A stretch of DNA of 64,000 nucleotides from the NCBI GenBank assembly GCA_963556145.1, contig OY744469.1, positions 5,862,767-5,926,766 on the forward strand. Direction: 5' to 3'. Below are positions 22,415 to 31,720 of the stretch, piece after piece. Position 1 is the stretch's first letter, and every line of letters begins with the position of its first letter. The translations under genes were made by a program, and so were the position numbers. The stretch comes from Hygrocybe punicea (lineage: Eukaryota; Basidiomycota; Agaricomycetes; Agaricales; Hygrophoraceae). The notes beneath the pieces are model-generated. The model did not search any database. It was not told the DNA's origin and saw only the letters and a list, made by a program, of their open reading frames with translations.

Positions 22415-22568
22415 AATATTGGCTCAAAACACAAAAATCAAGAAAAACACGGTATATGTACTTCTAGCCCTTGAAAAAATGAACAATTTTCTCCCTACAA
22501 TCTTCTTCATAGGAGCTCATTTGATGCCATAATTTGACAATATCATTTTGGGTCTCAAAAAAACCTGG
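22415..22568 (-). repeat. Long inverted repeat, right arm, inner part
   Basis: Reverse complement of about 22209-22362, from AATATTGGCTCAAAAC up to CCTGG at 22564-22568, where the LTR element is inserted. Match to the left arm is nearly perfect, with one substitution visible around the CTTGATTTTTGTG stretch. Confidence 0.8.
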
Positions 22569-23130
22569 TGTTACGGATCGCTGTTCTTATAGCGGACTCC
22601 GGCAACAAAGAACCAAACGAGGATGATGTATAAAGCGAGGAGTGGATACAAACAAATGTAAGAAGAGGGAGGGATCTGGATGTCTGGTAGCAATCGGGGG
22701 AAGAGTAGCTAGACTAAACTTAAGGCTATTGACTACGATTGTCCGTGACTAAATACTGTCGAACGACTTTAGGGCTGGCTTCTTCATCATGTATGGCTGT
22801 GTCGAGGATAAGCTCCGAGATGAACGGCGTCTTCGTGTACTTCGTGGTCTGTGTATTTTAGGGTGCCAACGTGGTGGCCATCGGCTGCGTTGCATGTCTG
22901 GTGTTAACAGACAGCTGATCCGGTGATTATGCTGTGCGGTATTGTTAAGGGCTTGTACCAACGTGTATGATGTATCGGCGGCGATTGGATGACGAGGGTA
23001 GTCATGCGGATTCGGATATCGTCGTTGATTGTCGTCGATGATGTTTTGGACCCAAGCTATGACGTTGTTTTGTGACGTGGTGTCAGAGTCGGGGTCAGAA
23101 ACGGGGGTTAGATCGGGGTAAAAGGTAACA
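22569..23130 (-). repeat. 3' LTR
   Basis: 562 bases, identical to the other LTR by eye apart from one base (GTTACGG at 22575 here, GTTACAG there). On the minus strand it is preceded by GGGGGTAT, a short polypurine-tract candidate at about 23131-23138. Confidence 0.95.
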
Positions 23131-23510
23131 ATACCCCCGGAACAAGGGGAATCGTCCCGATTAACCGGAGGGAAAACGGAATCATACACGGCGGCGCAAT
23201 CGATGAACTCGCGGTACGGATCGACGGGGTCATCGGTGAACCAGACAGGGACAGTCGGGGGAACAGCAGGACAGGGAGGGCCAATGGGACGCACGGAGTA
23301 AAACGTACGGGGGGCGAAGAAGAGGTCAACGCCGAGATGAGCAATGTCAGACGTGAGGTGGGCGGAGCCAAAAGAAGAAGGGGGCATCAGGTCGACGGCG
23401 AAGCGAACATCGCGGCCACAGAGACGTCGTTTAGAACGAGGGACACGGAAGCGAGGAGGAAGGTGATGGAAGTATGGTGAGGAAGGAAGATAAACAGCGG
23501 AGGCAGACAT
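22749..23510 (-). CDS. Open frame 3' of pol, reading into the LTR
   Basis: An ATG at 23510 opens about 254 codons that start 71 bases after the pol stop, cross the 3' LTR boundary at 23130 and end inside the LTR at 22749. The product is Pro/Ser/Arg-rich, with a C-terminal basic stretch (RSTRRRRSSRS). Its last 127 codons or so are LTR sequence, so the 5' LTR also carries them. I recognise no domain. It could be a third gene of the element or a chance frame; the absence of stops over 760 bases in a region with no other coding load is mild support. Confidence 0.35.
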   Translation of the reverse strand: MSASAVYLPSSPYFHHLPPRFRVPRSKRRLCGRDVRFAVDLMPPSSFGSAHLTSDIAHLGVDLFFAPRTFYSVRPIGPPCPAVPPTVPVWFTDDPVDPYREFIDCAAVYDSVFPPVNRDDSPCSGGIVTFYPDLTPVSDPDSDTTSQNNVIAWVQNIIDDNQRRYPNPHDYPRHPIAADTSYTLVQALNNTAQHNHRISCLLTPDMQRSRWPPRWHPKIHRPRSTRRRRSSRSLSSTQPYMMKKPALKSFDSI

Positions 23511-23580
23511 GGAGGAAGGAAGGCAAAGGGCGAAGGAAGGGAAAGAAAGGAAAACAAACGATATATACAAAAGAGAAAGA

Positions 23581-26500
23581 TTAGGGCAGGTATTTAAAAC
23601 ACGAGGTGATCGGGATCAACGGGATGATCGTGGGTAAAAGAGGAAGGAAGAAGGGAAAACGATGTGGAGTCGAAATATCATATTCGTGAGAAAGGGCGGC
23701 GGAGGGGATTGGTGAGGGAAGGTGATAATAATGAACAATAGGGAAAGCGTAAGGACAGAGTTTCTTGCGTAAATTGAAGTCGAGATTACCGAAGCCGGTA
23801 ATATTGGTGATTTGGGCAGGTGCGATGACGGGAGAGGAGATTTCGATGATGGATGTGATGGCATCAATGGGAGCGGTTTCATAGAGATATGCGTGAGTGA
23901 TGCCGGGGGGAAAGAGGTATTTGCGAAATTCGTGGTCTTTCGAACCATCACGGATGAGGGCGGCGTTGTGTGGGTAAATTGCAAGCAAAATAGAAGAGGA
24001 AGAGAAAGGAGGGATAACGGAAGGGGGGAGAGTAAAAAGAGAATGAAGGGATAAAGAAGAAGGGGCGCGGGGATGTAATTTATGGAAATCATTGACGAGA
24101 TCCTGGCAATATGTAGTTTCGGATGCAGGGATCCAGGAATCTTCGTCACGAGGATAGTCGAGCCAATGTACTAAGTAATATAATTTGTTACGGCGTATGC
24201 GGGAGTCAAGGATATGTTCGATTTCGTAATGATCGTCGTTGTCGATAATATCAGGAGGTGGTCGAAGATGGTATTTCTGTTGTATGGAGGAAGAAGGTGG
24301 TTGAAAAGGCGAAAGGAGAGCGACGTTAAATATGGGAAAGATCTTCCAGGTTTTCGGTAATTTCAACTTGTATGACGATGACCCGATTTTGTCGAGGACG
24401 GTAAAAGGACCGAATTTTTGATTGTCAAGCTTTTTACTTGGACGATCTGGGGTCAGATTTTTTCCGTTTAGCCAGACTTTATCACCAGGAGAAAAGACAA
24501 ATTTCTTGACATGACTGTCATACTTATCCTTCATGGTCTGCCTCGTAACGTCTGCAATTTCGCCTATTTTCTGTTGTATTGATTTCATTCGTGTGATGAA
24601 ATCGTTAACGGCTTCGTTTGCGATAGGAATATGCTTGTCGAAGTCGAGACCGGTCCAAGGATGTTGCCCTTGTGTGGCGAAGAAAGGGGAAGTCTTAATC
24701 GCGGATGACTCACGATTGGCTAATGCAAATTCGGCAAGGGCGAGCCATTCGTGCCAATCATCTTGTCGGTAATTGGTGAAGAAACGAAGGAAAATTTCGA
24801 GTTCTTGATTCATTCGTTCTGTTTGTCCATCAGCGCGTGGATGATATGCTGTTGTTGGACGTCCTTTGATACCGATCAAGGAATATAATTCAGTGATAAA
24901 ACGTGAAACGAAGACCGAGCCACGATCGGAGATGATGAAGCGGGGCATGCCGAAACGCTTGAAGACGTGATCCCGGAACAAACGTGCCCATCCTTCTGAT
25001 GTCAACGTTGTATTCGTGGCGATAAAGATCGGATGTTTTGATCGTTTATCAACGATGACCAGAATGGCATCAAAGCCATGTGATTCAGGCAAAGGGCCAA
25101 TCATGTCGACAGAAATCGTATGCCAATTATGCGGTGGTACATCGTGAGGGAAAAGTTGTCCGAATTGTTTTCCTCGTCGTGGTTTATTTCGTTGACATTC
25201 GGTACAACCAACAATATACCGTTCGACGTCTTCTCGGATGGTTGGCCATGTTGTTGTCCGCGAGATCAATTCAATCGTTTTATCACGTCCGGGATGGCCT
25301 GCGGTAGGATTATCATGATGTAGGGAAATGATATTGTCGTACGTAGAGGTTGCATGAAGTATTTGTCGGATCGTTTGTTCTGGTGATATGAATAATGAAT
25401 CAGGAAGACCGATCATACCTTCATTGTCCTTTTCTTTGGGTTTATGATCGGCGCATCGTGAAAGGAGATCGGCTTTTTTGTTCTGCGATCCCTTGCGATA
25501 TAATAAACGGAAATCATAGTCTTGTAGAAATGCGATCCAACGAGCCTGTCGTCGAGTGAGATCTTGCGGTTTACGGTAATATTCGAGGTTGCGATGATCG
25601 GTAAAAATATCAATTTGTTCTTTTGCGCCGAGAAGAAAATGTCGCCATTCTTCGAAACTTCGTATAATCGCAAGTAATTCTTTGTCAAAGATTTGGTAAT
25701 TACGTTCTGCTGGTGTCATTGTTGTTGACATGTATGCAACAGGGCGGAAAAGACCATCGGGTTGTTCTTGAGATAGGATAGCACCGATTGCATAATCTGA
25801 TGCATCACATTCGATGGTGAATTTCTTATCGGGGACAGGCAATACAAGGATTGGATCGGTCGTAATGATGGTTTTCAATCGATCGAATGCATTTTGTTGT
25901 TCTTCTGTCCAATCCCATTTTGCTTTTCCCGTTAATTTATGTAATGGGCTTGCGATCTGTGAAAAGTTTTCAACGAAACGACGATAGAAATTCAGGAAAC
26001 CAATGAATCGTTGTAATTCGGTTTGGTTTGTTGGAACAGGCCAATCAGTAATGGCATTGGTTTTGATGGGATCCATCTGAACTTGGCCATCTCCGACAAT
26101 AAGTCCAAGATAATCGACCTTTTCCTTGTCGAATGTACATTTCTTTGGTTTCAGGAAAAGATTGTTCTCGCGAAAGATCGTCAGAACTTGTTTCGTTCGT
26201 TTTTGATTTTCTTCGAGGGATTTAGAGAAAATCAAGATGTCATCCATGTATACCAATAACCATCCTTCACGTATTTCGTATCGGAAAACGTGATTCATCA
26301 ACCGTTGAAATGTCGGTGGCGAATTCTTCAGGCCAAAGAACATGACCGTTGGTTCGAATAATCCTTTTGGTGTTAGAAAAGCGGCTTTATGCTCATCACC
26401 TTCCTTGATACGGACATTGTTGAATCCCCATCGTACGTCCAATTTCGTAAAATATTTGGCTTCGGCCAATTGGTTGATTATGTCATTGATCAGCGGTAAT

Positions 26501-27873
26501 GGGTATTTGTCATCGATTGTCCATGAATTTAACCATCGATAATCCTGAATTGGTCGTCGTTCGGCGGCATCTTTCTTCGACACAAAGAAGAAAGGAGATG
26601 CGTAAGGTGATTTAGAAGGACGAATTCGTCCAGTCTTCAGATTTTCGTCTAAGAACTTGTCGAGGTCTTGTTTCTCGATTGGTGACAACGGATACAATTT
26701 ACAATCATGATGATCCGGTGCACCTGGTTTCAATGTTATGGCGTGATCCCACGGTTTTCGTGCCGGTAACTCATCGAAACCGGATGGTTCGAAAACGTCG
26801 CGATATTCATGGTATGTTTCAGGTACTAATTCTGCGAACGTCTTTTCTTTTTGTTGTTCTTGTGCCTTGATGGCGAGTTCTGTTGATTTCGTCATGAATG
26901 AGCAAAAATGTATGGGATCCATTGTTTCTTCCATAACTTGATCGAACCAAAGAGGTCGTTCCCAAACTACCGTGTCAAATTCAGTTGAACGTATTGTCGA
27001 TGACGTTCCGCAACCAGAAAGACATCGAGAAAACTTGATTTCGTTTTCTCGCCAATCAATTTCTGGGTTATGCTTCTTCAACCAATCGTATCCGAGGAAA
27101 ATATCCATCTTGGCCAATGTTGTTACCGCAAAACGGAGTAATTCTTGATGATCGCCAACACGCATTTGTAACTCACAATATTCCGTAATCTGTCCTGTTT
27201 TTGGTTGTGTTCCATCACTCATGTAGGAATTGAACGGATTCAGGTATGGTTTTGTCGGAATGTTATGTGCTTTGACGTATCCGACGTCGATAGCGCAAAT
27301 AGTACATCCACAGTCAATCAAGCTTGTCATGGGATATTGTCGTCCATCCTGTGGAACGGAGACAAAACCATGAACCAATAAGGCCATATGGAGTTCGGAA
27401 TCCTTTTGTGTTATGGCTCGTATCGGTTCCAATGTCTGTGGTTCTTGCGGTAAATCTTGTGGCATATTTTGTACTAACCATTGTACTGCTTCTGCGATTG
27501 GTCGTCGATTAAGTGTCAAGACAAGTCCTGGCGAAATCTTGTCCGTCCATTGGTCATGGATATCCCAATCATTCAAGATGTCAAGGGCATAACCCATCGT
27601 GGTTGAGCGAATGGCAACGATCGTTTCCATCGCATTGAATTCGGATTCGATTGTCGTTTTTCTTTTCCGGGGTTCGGTTTTCTCTTCTTTGTCTGCAACA
27701 TGGGTATCTCGCCACGTGTTGCTTTCCTCTTTCGGCTCTGACGTCGGTGTTTGTCTCAATTCGTTGCGGAGGGCTTTGAGTTTGGTGAAAACGTTGTCAA
27801 ATTGTTTACATACGTATACATCATTCTCGAGTTGTGCGATCGTGGCCTCCTGCGCTTCACGTCGCTTCGTCAA
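23581..27873 (-). CDS. pol: Pol polyprotein with chromodomain and ASCH-like C-terminus
   Basis: About 1430 residues in the -1 frame relative to gag; no ATG at its beginning (the first codon is TTG), so it is made by frameshifting. Protease: LIDCGC near residue 187 (Asp-Cys-Gly in place of Asp-Ser/Thr-Gly). Reverse transcriptase: YMDD near residue 542. RNase H: ECDASDYAIGA. Integrase: HHCC zinc site (GHPGRDKT...CTECQ) then the catalytic D, D, E near 922, 980 and 1016 (SVDMIGP, ISDRGS, GQTERMN). A chromodomain follows at about 1210-1260 (EHILDSR, YYLVHWLDYPRDEDSW), which in this group directs integration to modified histones. Residues about 1297-1390 look like an ASCH (PUA-like) RNA-binding domain: IYPHNAALIRDGSKDHEFRK and YLYETAPIDAI. 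All catalytic residues are present. Confidence 0.93.
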   Translation of the reverse strand: MTKRREAQEATIAQLENDVYVCKQFDNVFTKLKALRNELRQTPTSEPKEESNTWRDTHVADKEEKTEPRKRKTTIESEFNAMETIVAIRSTTMGYALDILNDWDIHDQWTDKISPGLVLTLNRRPIAEAVQWLVQNMPQDLPQEPQTLEPIRAITQKDSELHMALLVHGFVSVPQDGRQYPMTSLIDCGCTICAIDVGYVKAHNIPTKPYLNPFNSYMSDGTQPKTGQITEYCELQMRVGDHQELLRFAVTTLAKMDIFLGYDWLKKHNPEIDWRENEIKFSRCLSGCGTSSTIRSTEFDTVVWERPLWFDQVMEETMDPIHFCSFMTKSTELAIKAQEQQKEKTFAELVPETYHEYRDVFEPSGFDELPARKPWDHAITLKPGAPDHHDCKLYPLSPIEKQDLDKFLDENLKTGRIRPSKSPYASPFFFVSKKDAAERRPIQDYRWLNSWTIDDKYPLPLINDIINQLAEAKYFTKLDVRWGFNNVRIKEGDEHKAAFLTPKGLFEPTVMFFGLKNSPPTFQRLMNHVFRYEIREGWLLVYMDDILIFSKSLEENQKRTKQVLTIFRENNLFLKPKKCTFDKEKVDYLGLIVGDGQVQMDPIKTNAITDWPVPTNQTELQRFIGFLNFYRRFVENFSQIASPLHKLTGKAKWDWTEEQQNAFDRLKTIITTDPILVLPVPDKKFTIECDASDYAIGAILSQEQPDGLFRPVAYMSTTMTPAERNYQIFDKELLAIIRSFEEWRHFLLGAKEQIDIFTDHRNLEYYRKPQDLTRRQARWIAFLQDYDFRLLYRKGSQNKKADLLSRCADHKPKEKDNEGMIGLPDSLFISPEQTIRQILHATSTYDNIISLHHDNPTAGHPGRDKTIELISRTTTWPTIREDVERYIVGCTECQRNKPRRGKQFGQLFPHDVPPHNWHTISVDMIGPLPESHGFDAILVIVDKRSKHPIFIATNTTLTSEGWARLFRDHVFKRFGMPRFIISDRGSVFVSRFITELYSLIGIKGRPTTAYHPRADGQTERMNQELEIFLRFFTNYRQDDWHEWLALAEFALANRESSAIKTSPFFATQGQHPWTGLDFDKHIPIANEAVNDFITRMKSIQQKIGEIADVTRQTMKDKYDSHVKKFVFSPGDKVWLNGKNLTPDRPSKKLDNQKFGPFTVLDKIGSSSYKLKLPKTWKIFPIFNVALLSPFQPPSSSIQQKYHLRPPPDIIDNDDHYEIEHILDSRIRRNKLYYLVHWLDYPRDEDSWIPASETTYCQDLVNDFHKLHPRAPSSLSLHSLFTLPPSVIPPFSSSSILLAIYPHNAALIRDGSKDHEFRKYLFPPGITHAYLYETAPIDAITSIIEISSPVIAPAQITNITGFGNLDFNLRKKLCPYAFPIVHYYHLPSPIPSAALSHEYDISTPHRFPFFLPLLPTIIPLIPITSCFKYLP

Positions 27874-27877
27874 AAAC
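27867..27877 (-). promoter_or_regulatory. -1 ribosomal frameshift site, GGGTTTT then TGA
   Basis: On the minus strand gag ends GAG GGT TTT TGA. The heptamer G GGT TTT fits the X XXY YYZ rule for -1 slippage, and the frame entered (GGG TTT TTG ACG) is that of pol. The gag stop follows the heptamer directly. No ATG lies at the start of pol, which argues against re-initiation. Confidence 0.7.
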
Positions 27878-28883
27878 CCTCTTGCTTCAATTTCAATGCC
27901 GTCAACTCATCCATCAATGCTGTGATCCGGGCGTCTTTGCCATCATCTTCTTGCTGCTTTGTTGTTTGTGGTACGGTTTGCATTGAACGGACTTGTTGTT
28001 GCCCTTGACGTTCTGGGCAATTTCGTGAGACATGTCCCGGTTGGCGGCATTTGAAACAAATCCCCTCCCGCATATACTCCTGTCGTTGTTCGTCGGTTAA
28101 GCGCGTAAACGCTTGTTGTCTCGGTTGGGTTCGTCGTGTGTCGACATCCATTGGAACGGATTCCGACTGGAGACGAGGTGTCGTTGTTTGTTGTGGTCGG
28201 GGAGTTGGCGATGCGGTTGCTACGTTTGGATTGTGTCGTGTTTTCGTGGGTAGATTCATTGATCGTACTTGTTCCTGACGACGTCGCCATTGTTGATCAA
28301 GTTTGACCGTTTGTTCGCGCCATTCTTCGATGGTAGTTGGGATCAGCATCCCAGTATAGATCTGATCGATTAATGGTTTGTTCATGTGGAGTTCGACGAG
28401 TTGAATGAGATAGCTCTCGTTAAACATTTCGCTGAGTCCAGCGAGACGTCGGAGAGTATCAAACTCGATCCAGAATTCGTCTGCTGTCATCTTTCCTTGA
28501 CGCAAGTCGTTCAACTTGGTTAATGCGTCCTTCTTCTGATCCGGCTTTTCAAAGTGTCGTCTAAATTCCTTCGTGAAGTCGTCCAGACTTCCGAAGTTGA
28601 CGGGGTCGTGCTGCAAGGGAATGTCGACATACTCGTCCGCCCATCGTCCGGCGAGTCCGCCTTGCAAATACGAGAGGATAAAAAGGATTTGCTTCTCCTC
28701 TGAATCGAAGGCGGTTCTGTTTGCCCGGATGTAGATATGGGCACTGCGGAGGAATGTTTTGAATCCCTCTTTGTTCCCATCGTACTTAGCCGGCGGAGCG
28801 ATATGAGATTTGGGAGATGACGGGGCTGCGGGTGCAACAGCGGTGGTGTCTTGGGTTTCGCGGTTTTCTTCGGTGTCTGACAT
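27870..28883 (-). CDS. gag: Gag protein with CCHC zinc knuckle
   Basis: ATG at 28883, 337 residues, stop TGA at 27872-27870. The middle is a retrotransposon Gag domain (YDGNKEGFKTFLRSAHIYI, later WADEYVD and FWIEFDTLRRLAGLSE). The C-terminal third is Gln/Arg/Thr-rich and has a zinc knuckle (CFKCRQPGHVSRNC), which binds the element's RNA in the particle. It ends in a coiled region where translation shifts into pol. Length and layout are normal for chromoviruses. Confidence 0.93.
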   Translation of the reverse strand: MSDTEENRETQDTTAVAPAAPSSPKSHIAPPAKYDGNKEGFKTFLRSAHIYIRANRTAFDSEEKQILFILSYLQGGLAGRWADEYVDIPLQHDPVNFGSLDDFTKEFRRHFEKPDQKKDALTKLNDLRQGKMTADEFWIEFDTLRRLAGLSEMFNESYLIQLVELHMNKPLIDQIYTGMLIPTTIEEWREQTVKLDQQWRRRQEQVRSMNLPTKTRHNPNVATASPTPRPQQTTTPRLQSESVPMDVDTRRTQPRQQAFTRLTDEQRQEYMREGICFKCRQPGHVSRNCPERQGQQQVRSMQTVPQTTKQQEDDGKDARITALMDELTALKLKQEGF

Positions 28884-29116
28884 TCTGTTGTGTGTGTGTG
28901 TTTGATGGTGAAGAGCAAGTGTTGAAGTAGAAAATGATGGCGGGGGGAAAGACGAGGGTCGGAAGGTGGTCTGTTCTGCGACGTAGTGGTCGAAGTCGTC
29001 GCCAGAAGAATCTGATGTCTCGGGTGCAAGATGATATTCGTCGTCGTGTTCCCAATTTGGGGTTCGGTATCGTCGAGGTTCCAGGTTGTCTCGGTTCGTT
29101 GTTGAGGGAGTAAAGA

Positions 29117-29127
29117 AAGTTTAGTCT
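29117..29127 (-). promoter_or_regulatory. Candidate self-priming primer-binding site
   Basis: Two bases inside the 5' LTR boundary the sense strand reads AGACTAAACTT. It does not begin TGG, so it does not fit a tRNA 3' end. The same 11 bases occur inside the LTR on the plus strand at 29272-29282, so the start of the RNA (AAGTTTAGTCT) would pair with this site over 11 bases. That length and arrangement match the self-priming described for Tf1/sushi-type elements. Confidence 0.6.
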
Positions 29128-29129
29128 TA

Positions 29130-29691
29130 TGTTACAGATCGCTGTTCTTATAGCGGACTCCGGCAACAAAGAACCAAACGAGGATGATGTATAAAGCGAG
29201 GAGTGGATACAAACAAATGTAAGAAGAGGGAGGGATCTGGATGTCTGGTAGCAATCGGGGGAAGAGTAGCTAGACTAAACTTAAGGCTATTGACTACGAT
29301 TGTCCGTGACTAAATACTGTCGAACGACTTTAGGGCTGGCTTCTTCATCATGTATGGCTGTGTCGAGGATAAGCTCCGAGATGAACGGCGTCTTCGTGTA
29401 CTTCGTGGTCTGTGTATTTTAGGGTGCCAACGTGGTGGCCATCGGCTGCGTTGCATGTCTGGTGTTAACAGACAGCTGATCCGGTGATTATGCTGTGCGG
29501 TATTGTTAAGGGCTTGTACCAACGTGTATGATGTATCGGCGGCGATTGGATGACGAGGGTAGTCATGCGGATTCGGATATCGTCGTTGATTGTCGTCGAT
29601 GATGTTTTGGACCCAAGCTATGACGTTGTTTTGTGACGTGGTGTCAGAGTCGGGGTCAGAAACGGGGGTTAGATCGGGGTAAAAGGTAACA
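29130..29691 (-). repeat. 5' LTR with promoter
   Basis: 562 bases. If the RNA starts at the self-priming sequence (29282, minus strand), a TATTTA-like box lies about 30 bases upstream (29312-29317), where a TATA box belongs. U3 would be about 29691-29283 and R-U5 29282-29130. Confidence 0.9.
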
Positions 29692-29915
29692 CCTGGTTTC
29701 CCTGTTATTTCATCTACAACTGACCATACACTAAATATTGTCCAAATGTAATTACAGGAGTAGAAAGCCCTTAAGAAATAGTACAACTTTCCCTCTATAA
29801 CCATCTCAATCCATGCAGTATTCCATGAGATACAAGAGAAATTTCACCAAGTCCAAAATTTTTACACCTCAAATCTTTTTTCAACTTTTCCACATGTTTA
29901 TGAAAACCGCTGTAA
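29692..29915 (-). repeat. Long inverted repeat, right arm, outer part
   Basis: Begins with the second CCTGG of the target duplication and continues the right arm broken at 22568. It is the reverse complement of about 21980-22212 (GGTTTCCCTGTTATTTCATC...), with similarity fading near 29915. Confidence 0.8.
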
Positions 29916-30346
29916 AAATATGAAATGTGAAGCTGCCCTTATGTTATTAATAATGTCAATATACTGCAGCTTGTTCAGCCAAACTTTTATAATGTGGCAT
30001 GTTGACTATATCTTCACAATAATGGCATATGAAATTCTCAAAAAATGCCTCATGTTTTCCATTAACCTCCACACTACTACCTTTACCAAAGATCTCGACT
30101 TTGAGGCTGATCACTCTCGGTTTCCATATCTGGATATATGGATATTCGAGAATATCATACATTTGGATGGCGATGCATTTTGACACTAGACTGCAGCGGC
30201 AAGACAGTCCTCCCGGTGATCTGATAGACCTGGCAGCGTCTATATGCTAACATTAGCCTCAGGCTTGGCTAGATGATATGTAATCTCACCGCTGGTTGGG
30301 AAGGCACGGTCGCGTCTGCATTGATATCTGAGAAATGAATGTCGAT
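29916..30346. other. No gene seen
   Basis: Non-coding sequence between the inverted repeat and the DUF6534 gene, probably including that gene's 3' UTR. The short open frames on both strands show no recognisable protein. Confidence 0.4.
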
Positions 30347-31720
30347 CTAGCCTGGGCTATTGCAGTTATGACAAGAAAGACACTGACGAATTGACTTCAT
30401 AAAATTCGAACTATTAACTGCTTCTCCACTGGGTGTCGTTGACTGCCCTCTCTTGGATGAAATTCTATTGTTCAAATTGTAGAGCATTGTGAGACCGTAA
30501 AGCCGGCCCAGACAAAACGCCAATGCCGATGGTGCTGCAGAAGGGATCAGTCATCCTCGTAGTCTTCAGATGGCAGGTAGGCTCACTGTTGCTCTCGTTA
30601 TCCAAAAGGAACGTGATCAGAATCAGAATCGCGACAACTGATGTCACTGTTCCGGTACGGATGCTGGATGCCATGAGCTTATGAATGAGGCTACGCAAAT
30701 GAGGATCGGCGAAAGGCCAGTAGTGAACGAGAGTAGGCAGCGCACCCCCGAGTCCTTGCCAAAGGCGACTTAATCCGACTCAATTGCCAGAAGAGGGCAA
30801 GGGCAATGGCAACATCTGAAGCCGCACTCATACTGAGCCAGATTCTAAACAAACAATATGTTAGCAGAAGCTGTCAAAAACAGCAAAACAATACTCGCGT
30901 AATGGGCAACGCTATCTTGTGCCGTTCCGTGAAAGGGGTAATCTCGTACAAGTGAATAAATACAACAGTACCCCCCAACTGCATAATCGCGATGAGTATA
31001 ACATTCAAACCCGAGAAATAGGCTCGACACACCTCAGCGAGCACGAAGAGGAGCAATACAGAAGTGATGAGTTTGTTGTAGCCCCTAGACGTCTGATTGG
31101 ATGCAAAGGCTCTGTTGTTGCTCCTACATGTGAAAGGTCAGACTCGGGTTTTGCTTTGCCGAACTTGAGAAAGGACAACAGCATGACTGACATCCGCCAG
31201 TATCGGTAAATCAAGAAACATTGCACTATCATCTCAGAAATGAAAATTGTTGCGAGCAAGACGCCGCTCGGCCAGAAGGTCTTTTCGAGGAAATGAACAT
31301 TTCCTGTAGCAGCGGATGAGAATCATTACATCTTCGACCCATGAAACAAAAGACAGGAATCATACCCCAATTGGTGATGGTATACTGCGAGAAAGGGGTA
31401 CATGAGCTTTAGACAAGAAAGATGGCTATTATTTTACAGACAAAGTAGAAGCAGGCGTAACTGGAAAGCGTAGAGGCTGTGTCCACAGCCAGTGTAAAAT
31501 AAACCAGGGCTCGGAGTAGCCAAGAGTCTCGCTTGGAGATTGAATGATATTGAAGGACTGCAAGCACTTCCAGAGTGTAGAGAATGGAGTTAGCGTAGGT
31601 GCCCACAAGAAGTGTTCTAATGAAAGTTCATATGGTCAGCTATCCTTCACAGCTTCAACCACGAATAAACAATAGAGATACGGACCCAAGCACTTTGTCA
31701 GGGCCACCGGGGATACTCAT
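30347..31720 (-). CDS. DUF6534 seven-helix membrane protein
   Basis: Eight exons join to 301 residues: 31720-31686, 31616-31442, 31384-31366, 31303-31192, 31084-30911, 30844-30746, 30690-30587 and 30534-30347. It starts MSIPGGPDKVLG, then LLVGTYANSILYTLEVLAVL (helix 1), the YTITNWGN loop, and further helices including LLATIFISEMIVQCFLIYRYW and IWLSMSAASDVAIALALFW. The DUF6534 hallmark is seen as LIHKLMASSIRTGTVTSVVA followed by GRLYGLTMLYNLNNR. This family is very numerous in Agaricomycetes, located in membranes, with no proven function. The fifth intron uses a weak donor (GC|GTTGCC), chosen because it keeps the frame. The gene is transcribed away from the NLR gene, with about 1.15 kb between. 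Confidence 0.75.

Larger units (their letters stand above)
22569..29691 (-). mobile_element. Ty3/gypsy chromovirus, complete, 7.1 kb
   Basis: A full LTR retrotransposon read on the minus strand: 5' LTR 29130-29691, primer-binding site, gag, pol, a further open frame and 3' LTR 22569-23130. Both LTRs are 562 bases and begin TGTTAC and end GTAACA. CCTGG flanks both sides (22564-22568 and 29692-29696), a 5-bp target duplication. Domain order protease-RT-RNase H-integrase-chromodomain in Pol places it among chromoviruses. Both reading frames are open over their whole length, so the copy may be active. It sits in the right arm of an older inverted repeat. Confidence 0.95.

Noticed and set aside
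29916..30250. Overlapping frames of 70-87 codons on both strands
   Set aside because: No protein features, no ATG context or splice sites, and a position next to the inverted repeat. Treated as non-coding.
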